The position numbers and the translations under genes were made by a program. From Acidiferrobacteraceae bacterium (lineage in GTDB: Bacteria > Pseudomonadota > Gammaproteobacteria > Arenicellales > UBA868), in the NCBI GenBank assembly GCA_002721105.1, contig PBJL01000032.1:1-35060 (forward strand): DNA of 35,060 bases, in the 5' to 3' direction. Of the stretch, positions 7,962 through 16,930 are shown in pieces; positions within the stretch are counted from its first letter, which is position 1; each line of letters opens with the position of its first letter. The notes beneath the pieces were generated by a model, which saw nothing but the letters and a program-made list of their open reading frames with translations, had not been told where the DNA came from and ran no database searches.

Positions 7962-9098
7962 ATGAGAAATGTGGTAATCGCTGGGTATGCCCGAACGCCC
8001 TTTCAACCCGCGCACAAAGGTAAACTCGTTAAAGTTCGTCCTGATGACCTAGCCGCTAAAACAGTTAAGGAGCTAGTGCGGCGAACCCAAGTTAATCCGG
8101 AGCATATTGAGGATCTTATTCTTGGTTGTGCTTTTCCCGAAGCCGAACAGGGTTTTAATATGGCGCGTTTGGTTGTATTTCTTTCGGGATTACCAATAAC
8201 GGTAGCCGGTACAACAATTAACCGATTTTGTGGATCATCTATGCAATCAATCCATATTGCAGCAGGTGCTATACAAATGAATGCCGGTGAGGTATTTGTC
8301 TGCGCGGGCGTTGAATCCATGAGTCGAGTACCAATGACTGGGTTTAATCCAATGCCAAATCCTGCAATGCCAGACCACATGCCAAGCGCTTACATGTCGA
8401 TGGGTGAAACGGCTGAGAATGTCGCTCGAAAATACAATATAAGTCGTCAAGAACAAGAAGAATTCGCTATCTTGAGCCAAGAAAAAGCTACAGAAGCAGA
8501 GTCCTCCGGCCGTCTACGCGAAGAAATTGTGCCTATCAAAACGGAGGAAGCTATCATCGATCGTGATGGCTGTCTGCGCCCTGAGACCACACGAGAAGGT
8601 TTAGCCGGCTTGAAACTTGCATTTGATGAGCAAGGAACGGTAACAGCTGGAACTTCATCACCTCTGACCGACGGTGCCGCTGCCGTCCTGGTTTGTTCGG
8701 AAGACTATTGCAATCAACACAAACTAGACCCACTTGCTAGGATCGTAAGCACAGCAGTTTCTGGATGCCAACCAGCTACCATGGGCTTAGGCCCAATTTT
8801 TGCAAGCCGTAAAGCTCTGGCCCGAGCAAAAATCAATGCCAAATCGCTTGATGTTGTCGAAATTAATGAAGCATTTGCTACGCAGGCAATTGCCTCAATC
8901 AGAGATTTAGAACTAGATCCTGCCAAAATAAATTTAGATGGTGGCGCGATTGCTATCGGGCATCCGCTCGGCGCCACGGGTGCGCGCATCACGGGCAAAG
9001 CAGCCACAATACTTTCACGTTCGGGCGGTCGATATGCGTTATCGACTCAGTGCATCGGTGGAGGCCAAGGAATCGCAACGGTTTTGGGGGCGGTATAA
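7962..9098 (+). CDS. fadA: Acetyl-CoA acyltransferase (thiolase)
   Basis: This 378-residue thiolase cleaves 3-ketoacyl-CoA to acetyl-CoA and a shortened acyl-CoA, the last step of beta-oxidation. All catalytic positions are present: nucleophile Cys90 in NRFCGSSMQS, His334 in AIGHPLGATGAR and acid/base Cys364 in STQCIGGGQG. Length is close to the 380-400 of the family. The start has a good ATAGGAG ribosome site. It follows fadD by 92 bases, and its stop is two bases from the start of the next gene, which implies coupled translation. A biosynthetic (PhaA/AtoB) role is possible for the fold, but the neighbours indicate degradation. Confidence 0.93.
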   Translation: MRNVVIAGYARTPFQPAHKGKLVKVRPDDLAAKTVKELVRRTQVNPEHIEDLILGCAFPEAEQGFNMARLVVFLSGLPITVAGTTINRFCGSSMQSIHIAAGAIQMNAGEVFVCAGVESMSRVPMTGFNPMPNPAMPDHMPSAYMSMGETAENVARKYNISRQEQEEFAILSQEKATEAESSGRLREEIVPIKTEEAIIDRDGCLRPETTREGLAGLKLAFDEQGTVTAGTSSPLTDGAAAVLVCSEDYCNQHKLDPLARIVSTAVSGCQPATMGLGPIFASRKALARAKINAKSLDVVEINEAFATQAIASIRDLELDPAKINLDGGAIAIGHPLGATGARITGKAATILSRSGGRYALSTQCIGGGQGIATVLGAV

Positions 9099-9100
9099 GC

Positions 9101-11431
9101 ATGCCTGAAATTCGTAATGTAACTGTAATTGGTGCTGGCGTTATGGGCACTGGAATAGCCGCTCAGGTAGCCAATGCCGGTGTATCGGTATCTCTGCTTG
9201 ATGTTGTACCTAAAGGTGCTAGTAATAGAAATGTAGTCGCTGAGAACGCTCTTAAAAAAATCCTCTCGACAAACCCAGCCCCTCTTATGGATCCACGATT
9301 TTCTAAACGAATAGTGGCTGGCAATATTGAAGATAATTTAGCATCCGTTGGAGATAGTGATCTTATCATTGAGGCAGTAATTGAGGATATCAAAATAAAA
9401 CAGGAAATTTATGCTGAAATTGAAGCAATTAGGAAAATTGGATCCATTGTTACATCTAATACATCAACGATACCCTTGTCACAACTGACTAATGGCCTTC
9501 CACAATCGTTTTGTCAAGACTTTATGATTTCACATTTCTTTAATCCGCCGCGCTACATGCGTCTGCTAGAACTAGTTGTTGGCCCTGAAACCAACCAACA
9601 CGTTGCAGATGCGCTACGACTCTTTGCTGACAAAACATTAGGTAAGGTCGTAGTTGATTGTAATGATACGCCAGGTTTCATAGCAAATCGTATAGGAATT
9701 TTTTGGATCGAAGCTGCAGTACGGTTCGCGCTAGAGATGGGAATTAATGTTGAGGAAGCAGATGCGATAATCGGTAAACCTATGGGAATCCCGAAAACCG
9801 GAGTTTTTGGATTACTAGATTTAGTAGGTATCGATCTTCAACCTCATGTACAAAAATCCATGCTGACTTTACTACCTCAAGATGATCTCTACCGAGACAT
9901 CTATCAACCTTCCGAATTACTCGATAAAATGATTTCTGAAGGATATATAGGACGAAAAGGAAGTGGGGGTTTCTATCGACTTATAGAAAAAGATGGTGTC
10001 AAAATTAAACAAGCACTAGATCTCAGTAATCTGACGTACCGTGACTTAATTAAGCCGCAACTTGAATCTATTATGTCGCGAAAAATTGATTTAGAAGCTC
10101 TCTTAAGTCATCCAGATCCTGGTGGGCAATATGCGTGGAAAGTTATGTCACATACGCTGAGTTATGCCGCCTCCTTAGTCCCTGAAATAACCGATAATAT
10201 TCATTCGATTGATCAGGCAATGAGAAATGGTTACGCATGGAAGTGGGGACCGTTTGAAATGATGGACCAGTTAGGGTCTGCGTGGTTTGCGAATCGTTTA
10301 GAAAAAAGTAACATGGCAATTCCACAATTTATTTCCAACTTAAAGGGCCAAAGTTTTTACAAGATTAACAATGGAGGTAAACTGCAATATTACAACTGTG
10401 AAAATTCTTATCAAAACATCAAGCGACCTACGGGCGTCATATTACTCAGCGACCTAAAAAGAAAAAAGAAAAAAATCGATGGCAATAATTCCGCAAGTTT
10501 ATGGGATATTGGAGATAATGTGATGTGCCTCGAATTTCATACCAAGATGAACAGTCTTGATTCTGGAGTTTTCAAGACTATCGAAAAATCTATTAAAAAG
10601 ATTCCTTCGAGCAACTTCCAAGCTCTAGTCATTCATAATGATAACGACAATTTCTCCGTCGGCGTTAATCTTGGGCTTGCATTGTTTGCCGCAAACATCG
10701 CAGCATGGCCTGAAATCACTAAGATTGTGGTCGAAGGACAAAAAGTATATAAGGCATTAAAGTACGCTCCATTTCCCGTGGTATCGGCACCATCAGGGAT
10801 GGTGCTCGGTGGCGCCTGCGAATTATTGCTTCACAGCGACGCAGTTCAAGCTCATGCGGAAAGCTATATTGGACTAGTCGAGGTTGGTGTTGGGCTTATA
10901 CCCGCATGGGGAGGATGCAAAGAAATGCTGCACCGGTGGCAACAATTGCCCAAACATCCAAAAGGTCCAATGTCCGCTGTGATAAAAGTCTTCGAAATCA
11001 TTGGAACTGCTACCGTTGCCCGATCTGCAGAAGAAGCAAAACATCATCTTTTTCTCCGCTCTGGTGATGGAATTACCATGAATCGTGATCGACTACTAGG
11101 TGATGCAAAAGACTTGGCACTGTCCCTTGTTAGCGATTATTCTCCGCCGGAAAAACCTGAATTTGTGCTTCCGGGGAAAAGTGGCAAACTAGCATTAAAT
11201 ATGGCAGTTTCAGATTTATGTAAGATGGGTAAGGCGACAGCGCATGACATGGTTGTCGCTGATTCACTTGCAAAAATTCTGACGGGTGATGATGTCGACA
11301 TCACTCAAACATTAAGTGAAGATCAAATGCTAAGCTTGGAAAGAAAATCTATCCTTGAGCTATTGAAAACCAAATCAACTTTAGCTCGGATGGAACATAT
11401 GCTCGAAAAAGGCAAACCACTCCGAAACTAA
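9101..11431 (+). CDS. fadN: FadN-type fused 3-hydroxyacyl-CoA dehydrogenase / enoyl-CoA hydratase
   Basis: The protein has 776 residues from ATG 9101, two bases after the thiolase stop. The N-terminal half is the NAD-dependent 3-hydroxyacyl-CoA dehydrogenase: dinucleotide loop VIGAGVMGTGIAAQVANAG, the SNTSTIPLS strand, catalytic His145 in SHFFNPPR, then GFIANRIG. The C-terminal half is an enoyl-CoA hydratase/crotonase with both catalytic acids, Glu574 in GGACELL and Glu594 in GLVEVGVG, spaced 20 apart as in the family. This dehydrogenase-then-hydratase order is that of Bacillus FadN, the reverse of classical FadB. The enzyme would hydrate enoyl-CoA and oxidise the hydroxyacyl-CoA. Its middle (about 330-480) is less conserved and is probably the HAD C-terminal repeat and linker. 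Confidence 0.9.
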   Translation: MPEIRNVTVIGAGVMGTGIAAQVANAGVSVSLLDVVPKGASNRNVVAENALKKILSTNPAPLMDPRFSKRIVAGNIEDNLASVGDSDLIIEAVIEDIKIKQEIYAEIEAIRKIGSIVTSNTSTIPLSQLTNGLPQSFCQDFMISHFFNPPRYMRLLELVVGPETNQHVADALRLFADKTLGKVVVDCNDTPGFIANRIGIFWIEAAVRFALEMGINVEEADAIIGKPMGIPKTGVFGLLDLVGIDLQPHVQKSMLTLLPQDDLYRDIYQPSELLDKMISEGYIGRKGSGGFYRLIEKDGVKIKQALDLSNLTYRDLIKPQLESIMSRKIDLEALLSHPDPGGQYAWKVMSHTLSYAASLVPEITDNIHSIDQAMRNGYAWKWGPFEMMDQLGSAWFANRLEKSNMAIPQFISNLKGQSFYKINNGGKLQYYNCENSYQNIKRPTGVILLSDLKRKKKKIDGNNSASLWDIGDNVMCLEFHTKMNSLDSGVFKTIEKSIKKIPSSNFQALVIHNDNDNFSVGVNLGLALFAANIAAWPEITKIVVEGQKVYKALKYAPFPVVSAPSGMVLGGACELLLHSDAVQAHAESYIGLVEVGVGLIPAWGGCKEMLHRWQQLPKHPKGPMSAVIKVFEIIGTATVARSAEEAKHHLFLRSGDGITMNRDRLLGDAKDLALSLVSDYSPPEKPEFVLPGKSGKLALNMAVSDLCKMGKATAHDMVVADSLAKILTGDDVDITQTLSEDQMLSLERKSILELLKTKSTLARMEHMLEKGKPLRN

Positions 11432-11445
11432 CTGAGTAACTAATA

Positions 11446-13230
11446 ATGTTCACATACAAAGCGCCACTTAGAGATTTTCAATTTATCTATCATGAATTGT
11501 TTAGTCCGCTAGATATTTCATCGATGGAGAAATACACAAACACTTCAGAAGATCTCGTTGATTCAATTTGGGAGGAAGGGGCTAAACTTTGTGAGAACAA
11601 ACTATTTCCAATTAATCAGTCAGGAGACGAAGAAGGCTGCGATTTCAATGATGGTAATGTAATGACCCCTACAGGATTTCAGTCTGCCTATAAATCCTAT
11701 GTTGAGGGTGGTTGGGCTGGGCTAAGTTGCGCCCCACTATTTGGAGGTCAAGGGTTACCAAGTTCTGTGAATAATGCAGTTGAAGAAATGATGTGCTCAG
11801 CTAATTTAGCGTTTTCAACGTATCCGGGCTTGACTCATGGTGTTTATCGAGCCCTTCATCTATTTGGCAGTAATGAACAAAAAAAACAATATCTTCCGAA
11901 ACTAGTGAGTGGCGAGTGGTGCGGAACAATGTGCTTAACAGAAGCTCATTGTGGCACAGACCTTGGCATGATAAGAACGCGAGCAGTACCATCAGAGGAC
12001 AAATCGTATCGATTGACGGGTACCAAAATCTTCATTACTGCGGGTGAACATGATCTCTCCGAAAATATAGTACATCTGGTTCTGGCACGAATACTAGACT
12101 CACCTTCGGGAATCAAAGGCATCAGTCTCTTTTTGGTGCCGAAATTTTTACTAGATCCAAATGATATGCCTAAAACAAGGAACTCAGTGTTGTGTGGCTC
12201 AATCGAAGACAAAATGGGAATTAAAGCATCAGCGACGTGCGTAATGAATTTTCAAGATGCAGTTGGATGGCTTGTAGGGGAACCAAATAAAGGGATGCAA
12301 GCAATGTTCACAATGATGAATGATGCACGCCTGGGGGTTGGTATGCAAGGTCTTGGTATTGCTGAGATTGCCTATCAAGCAGCGAGTAGCTATGCAAAAG
12401 AACGCCTTCAAGGAAGAGCAATAGGTGGATCAGTCTACCCTGACAAACCAGCAGATCCGATTGTAGTTCACGCGGACATAAGACGAACACTCTTAATAAT
12501 GAAATCTTTCACGGAAGGCGCTCGCGCTTTGACTTTCTGGGTTTCAAGAAACGTAGATTTAAGAGATCATGCGCCTACCGAAATCGCTCGGCAAGAAGCG
12601 GATGACTTTGTTCAGCTAATGACGCCTATAGTTAAAGCCTTTTTAACAGATTTCGGTTATGACGTTGCAAACATGAGTCTGCAAATTCATGGAGGGCATG
12701 GATACATTCGTAGCACCGGCGTTGAACAATTCGTGAGGGATGCTCGAATTACCCAAATCTATGAAGGAACCAACGGGATCCAAGCGCTTGACCTGATTGG
12801 TCGAAAAATTCCTGCTCATAATGGCAGGTACCTGCGAAGCTTTTTTCATCCATTAGCGGAGTGGCTCGAGATCCAAAGCTCAAATAAAGAGCTCGAGCAA
12901 TTTGTCGTACCACTAGGAAAGGCCTTTAGTCGGTTACAAATTGCCACAGGACATATAGCTCAAACCGCGCTTTCTGACCCAAATGAAAGCGCTGCAGTAG
13001 CCAGTGAATATCTACGATTATTTGGTCTCGTCGCGCTTGGTTATCTGTGGGCCAAGATGGCTGAAGAATCAATTCCGAAACAAAAAGGGAATGAAAAAAC
13101 CTTCTATACGAATAAAATTACATCAGCAAAGTTTTTCTTTAACCGAATCCTCCCACAGACAGGTTCTCTATTTGCGGCTATTATGTCAGGCTCAGAAGAA
13201 ATTATAAATCTCGCCGATGACGCCTTTTAG
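11446..13230 (+). CDS. Large acyl-CoA dehydrogenase (FadE/DmdC-like, with C-terminal extension)
   Basis: This 594-residue FAD flavoprotein introduces the double bond into acyl-CoA. The N-terminal YKAPLRDFQF segment is typical of the roughly 600-residue group that includes DmdC and other acyl-CoA dehydrogenases with an added C-terminal domain. Flavin and substrate motifs are MCLTEAHCGTDLG and KIFITAGEHDL. The catalytic base is Glu440 in QIYEGTNGIQALDLIGRK. It starts 14 bases after the fadN-like stop and ends the operon. DmdC oxidises methylmercaptopropionyl-CoA, but no DMSP gene is nearby and the fatty-acid context favours a general acyl-CoA substrate. The electron acceptor would be ETF, which is not in the window. 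Confidence 0.88.
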   Translation: MFTYKAPLRDFQFIYHELFSPLDISSMEKYTNTSEDLVDSIWEEGAKLCENKLFPINQSGDEEGCDFNDGNVMTPTGFQSAYKSYVEGGWAGLSCAPLFGGQGLPSSVNNAVEEMMCSANLAFSTYPGLTHGVYRALHLFGSNEQKKQYLPKLVSGEWCGTMCLTEAHCGTDLGMIRTRAVPSEDKSYRLTGTKIFITAGEHDLSENIVHLVLARILDSPSGIKGISLFLVPKFLLDPNDMPKTRNSVLCGSIEDKMGIKASATCVMNFQDAVGWLVGEPNKGMQAMFTMMNDARLGVGMQGLGIAEIAYQAASSYAKERLQGRAIGGSVYPDKPADPIVVHADIRRTLLIMKSFTEGARALTFWVSRNVDLRDHAPTEIARQEADDFVQLMTPIVKAFLTDFGYDVANMSLQIHGGHGYIRSTGVEQFVRDARITQIYEGTNGIQALDLIGRKIPAHNGRYLRSFFHPLAEWLEIQSSNKELEQFVVPLGKAFSRLQIATGHIAQTALSDPNESAAVASEYLRLFGLVALGYLWAKMAEESIPKQKGNEKTFYTNKITSAKFFFNRILPQTGSLFAAIMSGSEEIINLADDAF

Positions 13231-13285
13231 TGCTATTCAATTAGAGCAAAGTAGCGATCTATTAGATAGAAAATGCCGAATATAG

Positions 13286-14176
13286 TTATTTCGACTTCTC
13301 GCTTTCGGCAGGGTCGTTTACAAATACTAGATTCTCTACCTGTGGTATTTCAGAGGGAACAAAAAAATCACTCCATAGGCTCTTACTGGAATCCACACGG
13401 TAATTACTAAAATCTACAACACCTTCATCCGATAGCAAGACGTCATCAATACAAAAATTCCCTGAAAAATCTTTAGCATCCTTGGATAAAATCAGAGCCG
13501 CTGCATCCGCCATAATTTCTGGAGTTCTACAGTGTCCCAAGACAGACTTGCCCCCAACGACATTTGAGATTGCTGCAGTAGCAATAACTGAATGTGGCCA
13601 TAAAGCATTAACCGCTATACCCAACTTCTTCAATTCCATTGACATCCCTAGTACACATAGGCTCATCCCAAATTTAGACATCGTATACGCTACATTCGGC
13701 GCAAACCACTTTGGATCTAGATCTAATGGTGGTGAGATGTTTAAAACATGAGGATTGACACCTTTTCTAAGGTGTGGAATGCACTCCTTAGTTACTAAAA
13801 AAGTTCCGCGAACATTTACATCGAACATAAGATCGAACCGTCTCATTTGAGTTTTGACCGTAGGTGTAAGTGAGATGGCGCTCGCATTATTAATGCAACA
13901 ATCTATGCCACCAAAAACTTCTGCCGCTTGCGCCACCGCGATCTTTACTTGATCCTCGCTTCGAATATCCGTGACGATCGGAAGTGCGTGTCCACCTGCC
14001 GCCTCAATTTCCTTTGCTGCAGTATGAACGGTTCCTGGCAACCTTGGATCTGGAGTATCAGTCTTAGCTAAAATAGCGACACTCGCACCTTCAGCTCCTA
14101 ATCTTTTTGCAATAGCCAGGCCAATACCACGACTAGCTCCAGATATTATGACTCGTTTATTCGATAATTTTTCCAT
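13286..14176 (-). CDS. HSDL2-like short-chain dehydrogenase/reductase
   Basis: This SDR enzyme has about 296 residues from ATG 14176; ATG 14197 is also open and the choice is uncertain. It has the classical cofactor motif ISGASRGIGLAIAKRLG, an N-N-A-S strand motif and the active-site YTMSKFGMS (Tyr-x3-Lys). The C-terminal segment, with NFCIDDVLL and then EGVVDFSNY and D-F-F-V-P, matches the group near human HSDL2 SDR domains, often linked to lipid metabolism. It lies convergent to the acyl-CoA dehydrogenase, 55 bases from its stop. It is 48 bases downstream of the ferredoxin gene, probably in one transcript. Substrate is unknown; a hydroxyacyl or alcohol substrate related to fatty-acid use is a reasonable guess. 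Confidence 0.85.
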   Translation of the reverse strand: MEKLSNKRVIISGASRGIGLAIAKRLGAEGASVAILAKTDTPDPRLPGTVHTAAKEIEAAGGHALPIVTDIRSEDQVKIAVAQAAEVFGGIDCCINNASAISLTPTVKTQMRRFDLMFDVNVRGTFLVTKECIPHLRKGVNPHVLNISPPLDLDPKWFAPNVAYTMSKFGMSLCVLGMSMELKKLGIAVNALWPHSVIATAAISNVVGGKSVLGHCRTPEIMADAAALILSKDAKDFSGNFCIDDVLLSDEGVVDFSNYRVDSSKSLWSDFFVPSEIPQVENLVFVNDPAESEKSK

Positions 14177-14224
14177 GTGGTTCGTCCAAAACATCATTAC
14201 GAATCAAGTTGATTCTCTTTAATT

Positions 14225-14566
14225 CTATGATTTCTGGGGAATTTCCTGCTCAGGTTTCAACAGTAAACGAAAAACGCGCTCTCCTTTCGCTATGTGGCTA
14301 TCAAGGATCTCGTCAACATCGGTCTGCGTAGAATAGCTATACCAAACTCCTTCAGGGTAGATCACCATCGCTGGGCCCAGTTCACAACGATCGAGACAAC
14401 CACTTCGGTTAATACGGATTCTTGCCTCAAGATTCATTTGTTTTGCCCTCGCTTTCATGTAGGCTTGCAGTGAAATGGAGCCGCGAGCACCACAAGAACC
14501 GCGTGGATGATCTGCTAGGCGTTCATTAACACAACAAAAAACGTGAATATCGTAGTAAGGTCGCAT
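14225..14566 (-). CDS. Thioredoxin-fold [2Fe-2S] ferredoxin domain protein
   Basis: This 113-residue protein has the Shethna/NuoE-like [2Fe-2S] arrangement. Cys12 and Cys25 are separated by 12 residues (C-V-N-E-R...RGSC), and Cys57 and Cys61 lie in GCLDRCELGP. The conserved VIYPEGVWY segment and D-V-D-E-I-L end complete the family signature. It probably carries electrons in the cytoplasm; its partner is not known from sequence. An adjacent Cys11 is an unusual extra. It is placed after ubiK and before the SDR gene on the same strand. A candidate promoter and a 12-bp palindrome lie just upstream, so it may have its own regulation. The ribosome site (AAGAAG) is weak. Confidence 0.88.
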   Translation of the reverse strand: MRPYYDIHVFCCVNERLADHPRGSCGARGSISLQAYMKARAKQMNLEARIRINRSGCLDRCELGPAMVIYPEGVWYSYSTQTDVDEILDSHIAKGERVFRLLLKPEQEIPQKS

Positions 14567-14581
14567 ATGCTTCTTCTATAG

Positions 14582-14593
14582 CTCCAATTGGAG
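14582..14593. promoter_or_regulatory. 12-bp perfect palindrome ahead of the ferredoxin gene
   Basis: CTCCAATTGGAG is self-complementary without a loop and ends 15 bases before the ferredoxin start. It lies just downstream of the candidate transcription start (about 14603), where a repressor would block initiation or clearance. It does not match the IscR type 1 consensus that I know. No regulator gene is adjacent. Confidence 0.3.
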
Positions 14594-14609
14594 TAAATTA
14601 TTTGTTTCT

Positions 14610-14638
14610 TCCATACCGTTGGATACCGATATGTACAA
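14610..14638 (-). promoter_or_regulatory. Candidate sigma70-type promoter for the ferredoxin gene
   Basis: On the minus strand, TTGTAC (14638-14633) and TATGGA (14615-14610) are separated by the ideal 17 bases in the gap after ubiK. The -35 matches four of six positions and the -10 only about three. It would give a transcript with a leader of about 37 bases. This is weak evidence on its own. Confidence 0.25.
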
Positions 14639-14653
14639 TCGTACCCTTGTATA

Positions 14654-14890
14654 TCACTCAGATTCAGTCAACCCCATTTTTTCGATTTCACGCATTCGTT
14701 CCTCTAATACTTCGAGTTTTTGTCGGGTTCGAGCCAAGACTTTTTCTTGAACTTCGAATTCTTCACGTGTAACCAAATCCATTTTTTCTAGCACTGACTG
14801 GACCCCAATATTAATGCTCTTCCGTACCTCGTCAGACAAATCTCCCGGCAAAATATCCGCGATAGCAGCAGCAATCTTATTAAGTGACAT
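14654..14890 (-). CDS. ubiK: Ubiquinone biosynthesis accessory factor UbiK (YqiC/BMFP family)
   Basis: This small protein has 78 residues from ATG 14890, preceded by GAGG with five-base spacing; an adjacent upstream ATG at 14893 is the alternative. The N-terminal half is an amphipathic segment. The C-terminal half contains the family signature LVTREEFEVQEKVLARTRQKL and continues as a heptad-rich coiled coil to the end, matching the trimeric coiled-coil tail of YqiC. In Enterobacteria UbiK works with UbiJ in aerobic ubiquinone assembly and can fuse membranes in vitro. It is divergent from glnK, as in many gammaproteobacteria (from memory), and upstream of the ferredoxin gene. Confidence 0.9.
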   Translation of the reverse strand: MSLNKIAAAIADILPGDLSDEVRKSINIGVQSVLEKMDLVTREEFEVQEKVLARTRQKLEVLEERMREIEKMGLTESE

Positions 14891-15066
14891 CATTACCTCT
14901 CTGTATAAAGAAATTCGAACACTAATTTGTTTAAGAGTCAATCATCTCATTCTATCAAAATTAACTTCTCGCCGAAGATGAGCAAGAAAGCGAAATTCGA
15001 TAAACTCGATACTGTTTAAACCAGTATAATTAAAGAGTATCATATTACATGATAATGGGTAATCGA

Positions 15067-15089
15067 TAAGCTAAAAATATGGTAGCTTA
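15067..15089 (+). promoter_or_regulatory. Inverted repeat (possible RNA hairpin or operator) upstream of glnK
   Basis: TAAGCTA and TAGCTTA face each other across nine bases. With one bulged base the stem extends to GAT/ATC. It ends 73 bases before the glnK start. If the TATAAT at 15025-15030 is the -10 element, the repeat lies in the glnK leader RNA; otherwise it may be an operator. A T-run follows about 20 bases later, too far for a normal terminator. No NtrC or sigma54 site was recognised in this intergenic stretch. Confidence 0.3.
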
Positions 15090-15153
15090 ATCGCGTCAGG
15101 AACGTTTTTTGGGCATGACTAAAATGATCCCCTCACTCACAACCAAAAAATAG

Positions 15154-15501
<348 letters not shown>

Positions 15502-15573
15502 TTCACGCATAGATCAAGCGTTAAATTTACATCGCGTCAACTGATCATTTCCCCAAGAGTGGCATCTAGGGTT

Positions 15574-15595
15574 AATAAGTAATTGAGCGCTTATT
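15574..15595. terminator. Possible bidirectional terminator between glnK and surA
   Basis: AATAAG and CTTATT form a 6-bp inverted repeat around a 10-base loop, immediately after the surA stop and 72 bases after the glnK stop. T-rich sequence flanks it. The stem is short and AT-rich, so termination strength would be low. It is listed because two genes converge here and no better hairpin was seen. Confidence 0.25.
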
Positions 15596-15596
15596 T

Positions 15597-16889
15597 CTAT
15601 TCAATGACACGGTAATCAATCCACGCCTTACTGATTAGTTGAGTTGTCCATTCTCTATATTTTTTATTAAATTTTTCTGATCTAACTGCCAGTTTAGCTT
15701 TTTCTCTTATTAAACCATGTCCTATATCATGGGTACGACGATCTGTTAGCTGAATTAAATGATAGCCTAACTTTGTTTGAACAGGCATGCTAATCTCACC
15801 AATTGATAAAGAAAGTAACGCACTCTCTAATTCAGGTTCTAAATCTCCAGGGGTTAACCATCCAAGATCACCGCCAAGTACACGACTGACTAAATCAGCA
15901 GATTGGCGCTTCGCTATATCACTAAACTTTTCTCCAGCCTGAATTCTTTTTCTAATACGCATAAGATTTTCCGCAGCTCTAGATTCATCAGTAATTTGAT
16001 CTGCGATCAATAAAATATGTCGTACTCGGTTTTGATCAATAATATAAACACCTTCTCCTCTTTTTCCGTTCAATCGAAGTATATGGAATCCATTCTTACT
16101 CCTGATTGGAACAGACACTTCACCTACTTCCATTTGACGAACAACGTCAAGAAAAAGATCTGGAATTTGATCAGAATTTCGCCACCCCAAATTACTATTG
16201 ACATTGGTTTTTCTATTTTCTGCTATTTCCCTAACGACTAAATTAAAATAGGTGCCAGATGCTATGCGTTGATATAGCTCTTCCGCTAATGAGCGGGCTC
16301 TCTCGTTATTGGCTTCAAACGAGATCAGGATATGGGACAAATTGTACTCGAGTCTACCTGTTGTATTTGGGTTCTTTTCTAGATATTCATCAATATCTGC
16401 TTCTGATATTCTTATATGCCGATTAATTTCTTGCGCTACTAACTTTTGCACTAATAGTTGGTGGTGCAGATCCTGCTTATATTCCGAATAGGAAAGACCT
16501 GTTTGCTCAATTTCCTCTCTGAGGCCCAACATAGAAAGATTATTTTTTGTCGCGATCTCTATTATGGCTGACATCAACTCATTCTCACTTACATCAATTT
16601 CTATGCTCTCTGCTTTTTGATACTGTAACTTTTTCAGAATTAGATTCTCTATCACCATTTTTTTTAACTTTTTAACAGGCAGTGCTAGCTCCCCGTTTGA
16701 TCGTTGTTGATTTTTTGCAACATATAATTCTCTATCTATTTCCGACTGCGTAATAACATCGGAATTCACAATGACATAGACTCTATCAATTTCTTTAGCT
16801 AAAGAACTAGCACTAAACAATGCTTGTTCAAGAAATAAAATAATGATCAGGAAGAAAAAGTAATGTAGTAATAGACTTTGTCTTTTCAT
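15597..16889 (-). CDS. surA: Periplasmic chaperone / peptidyl-prolyl isomerase SurA
   Basis: This 430-residue protein begins with a signal peptide (KR followed by a hydrophobic FFFLIIILFLEQALFSASSLA stretch). The mature chain starts at IDRVYVIVNSDVITQSEID, the SurA N-terminal chaperone domain. Two parvulin (PpiC) domains follow: the first around residues 175-280 with LSHILISF...GFHILRL, the second around 287-390 with VRHILL and GGDLGWL...LGYHLIQL. SurA escorts unfolded beta-barrel proteins, including LptD, across the periplasm to BAM. It is the last gene of the long envelope operon, 41 bases after lptD. The classical followers pdxA, rsmA and apaG are absent; glnK faces it instead. Confidence 0.95.
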   Translation of the reverse strand: MKRQSLLLHYFFFLIIILFLEQALFSASSLAKEIDRVYVIVNSDVITQSEIDRELYVAKNQQRSNGELALPVKKLKKMVIENLILKKLQYQKAESIEIDVSENELMSAIIEIATKNNLSMLGLREEIEQTGLSYSEYKQDLHHQLLVQKLVAQEINRHIRISEADIDEYLEKNPNTTGRLEYNLSHILISFEANNERARSLAEELYQRIASGTYFNLVVREIAENRKTNVNSNLGWRNSDQIPDLFLDVVRQMEVGEVSVPIRSKNGFHILRLNGKRGEGVYIIDQNRVRHILLIADQITDESRAAENLMRIRKRIQAGEKFSDIAKRQSADLVSRVLGGDLGWLTPGDLEPELESALLSLSIGEISMPVQTKLGYHLIQLTDRRTHDIGHGLIREKAKLAVRSEKFNKKYREWTTQLISKAWIDYRVIE

Positions 16890-16930
16890 TTTTTTAGTTT
16901 CATCACACTCTTAATCATGCGTTTTTTCAT

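Noticed and set aside
13274..13309. Inverted repeat GCCGAA/TTCGGC between fadE and the SDR gene as a terminator
   Set aside because: The arms are only six bases with a 23-base loop, one arm lies inside the SDR coding region, and no T-run follows.
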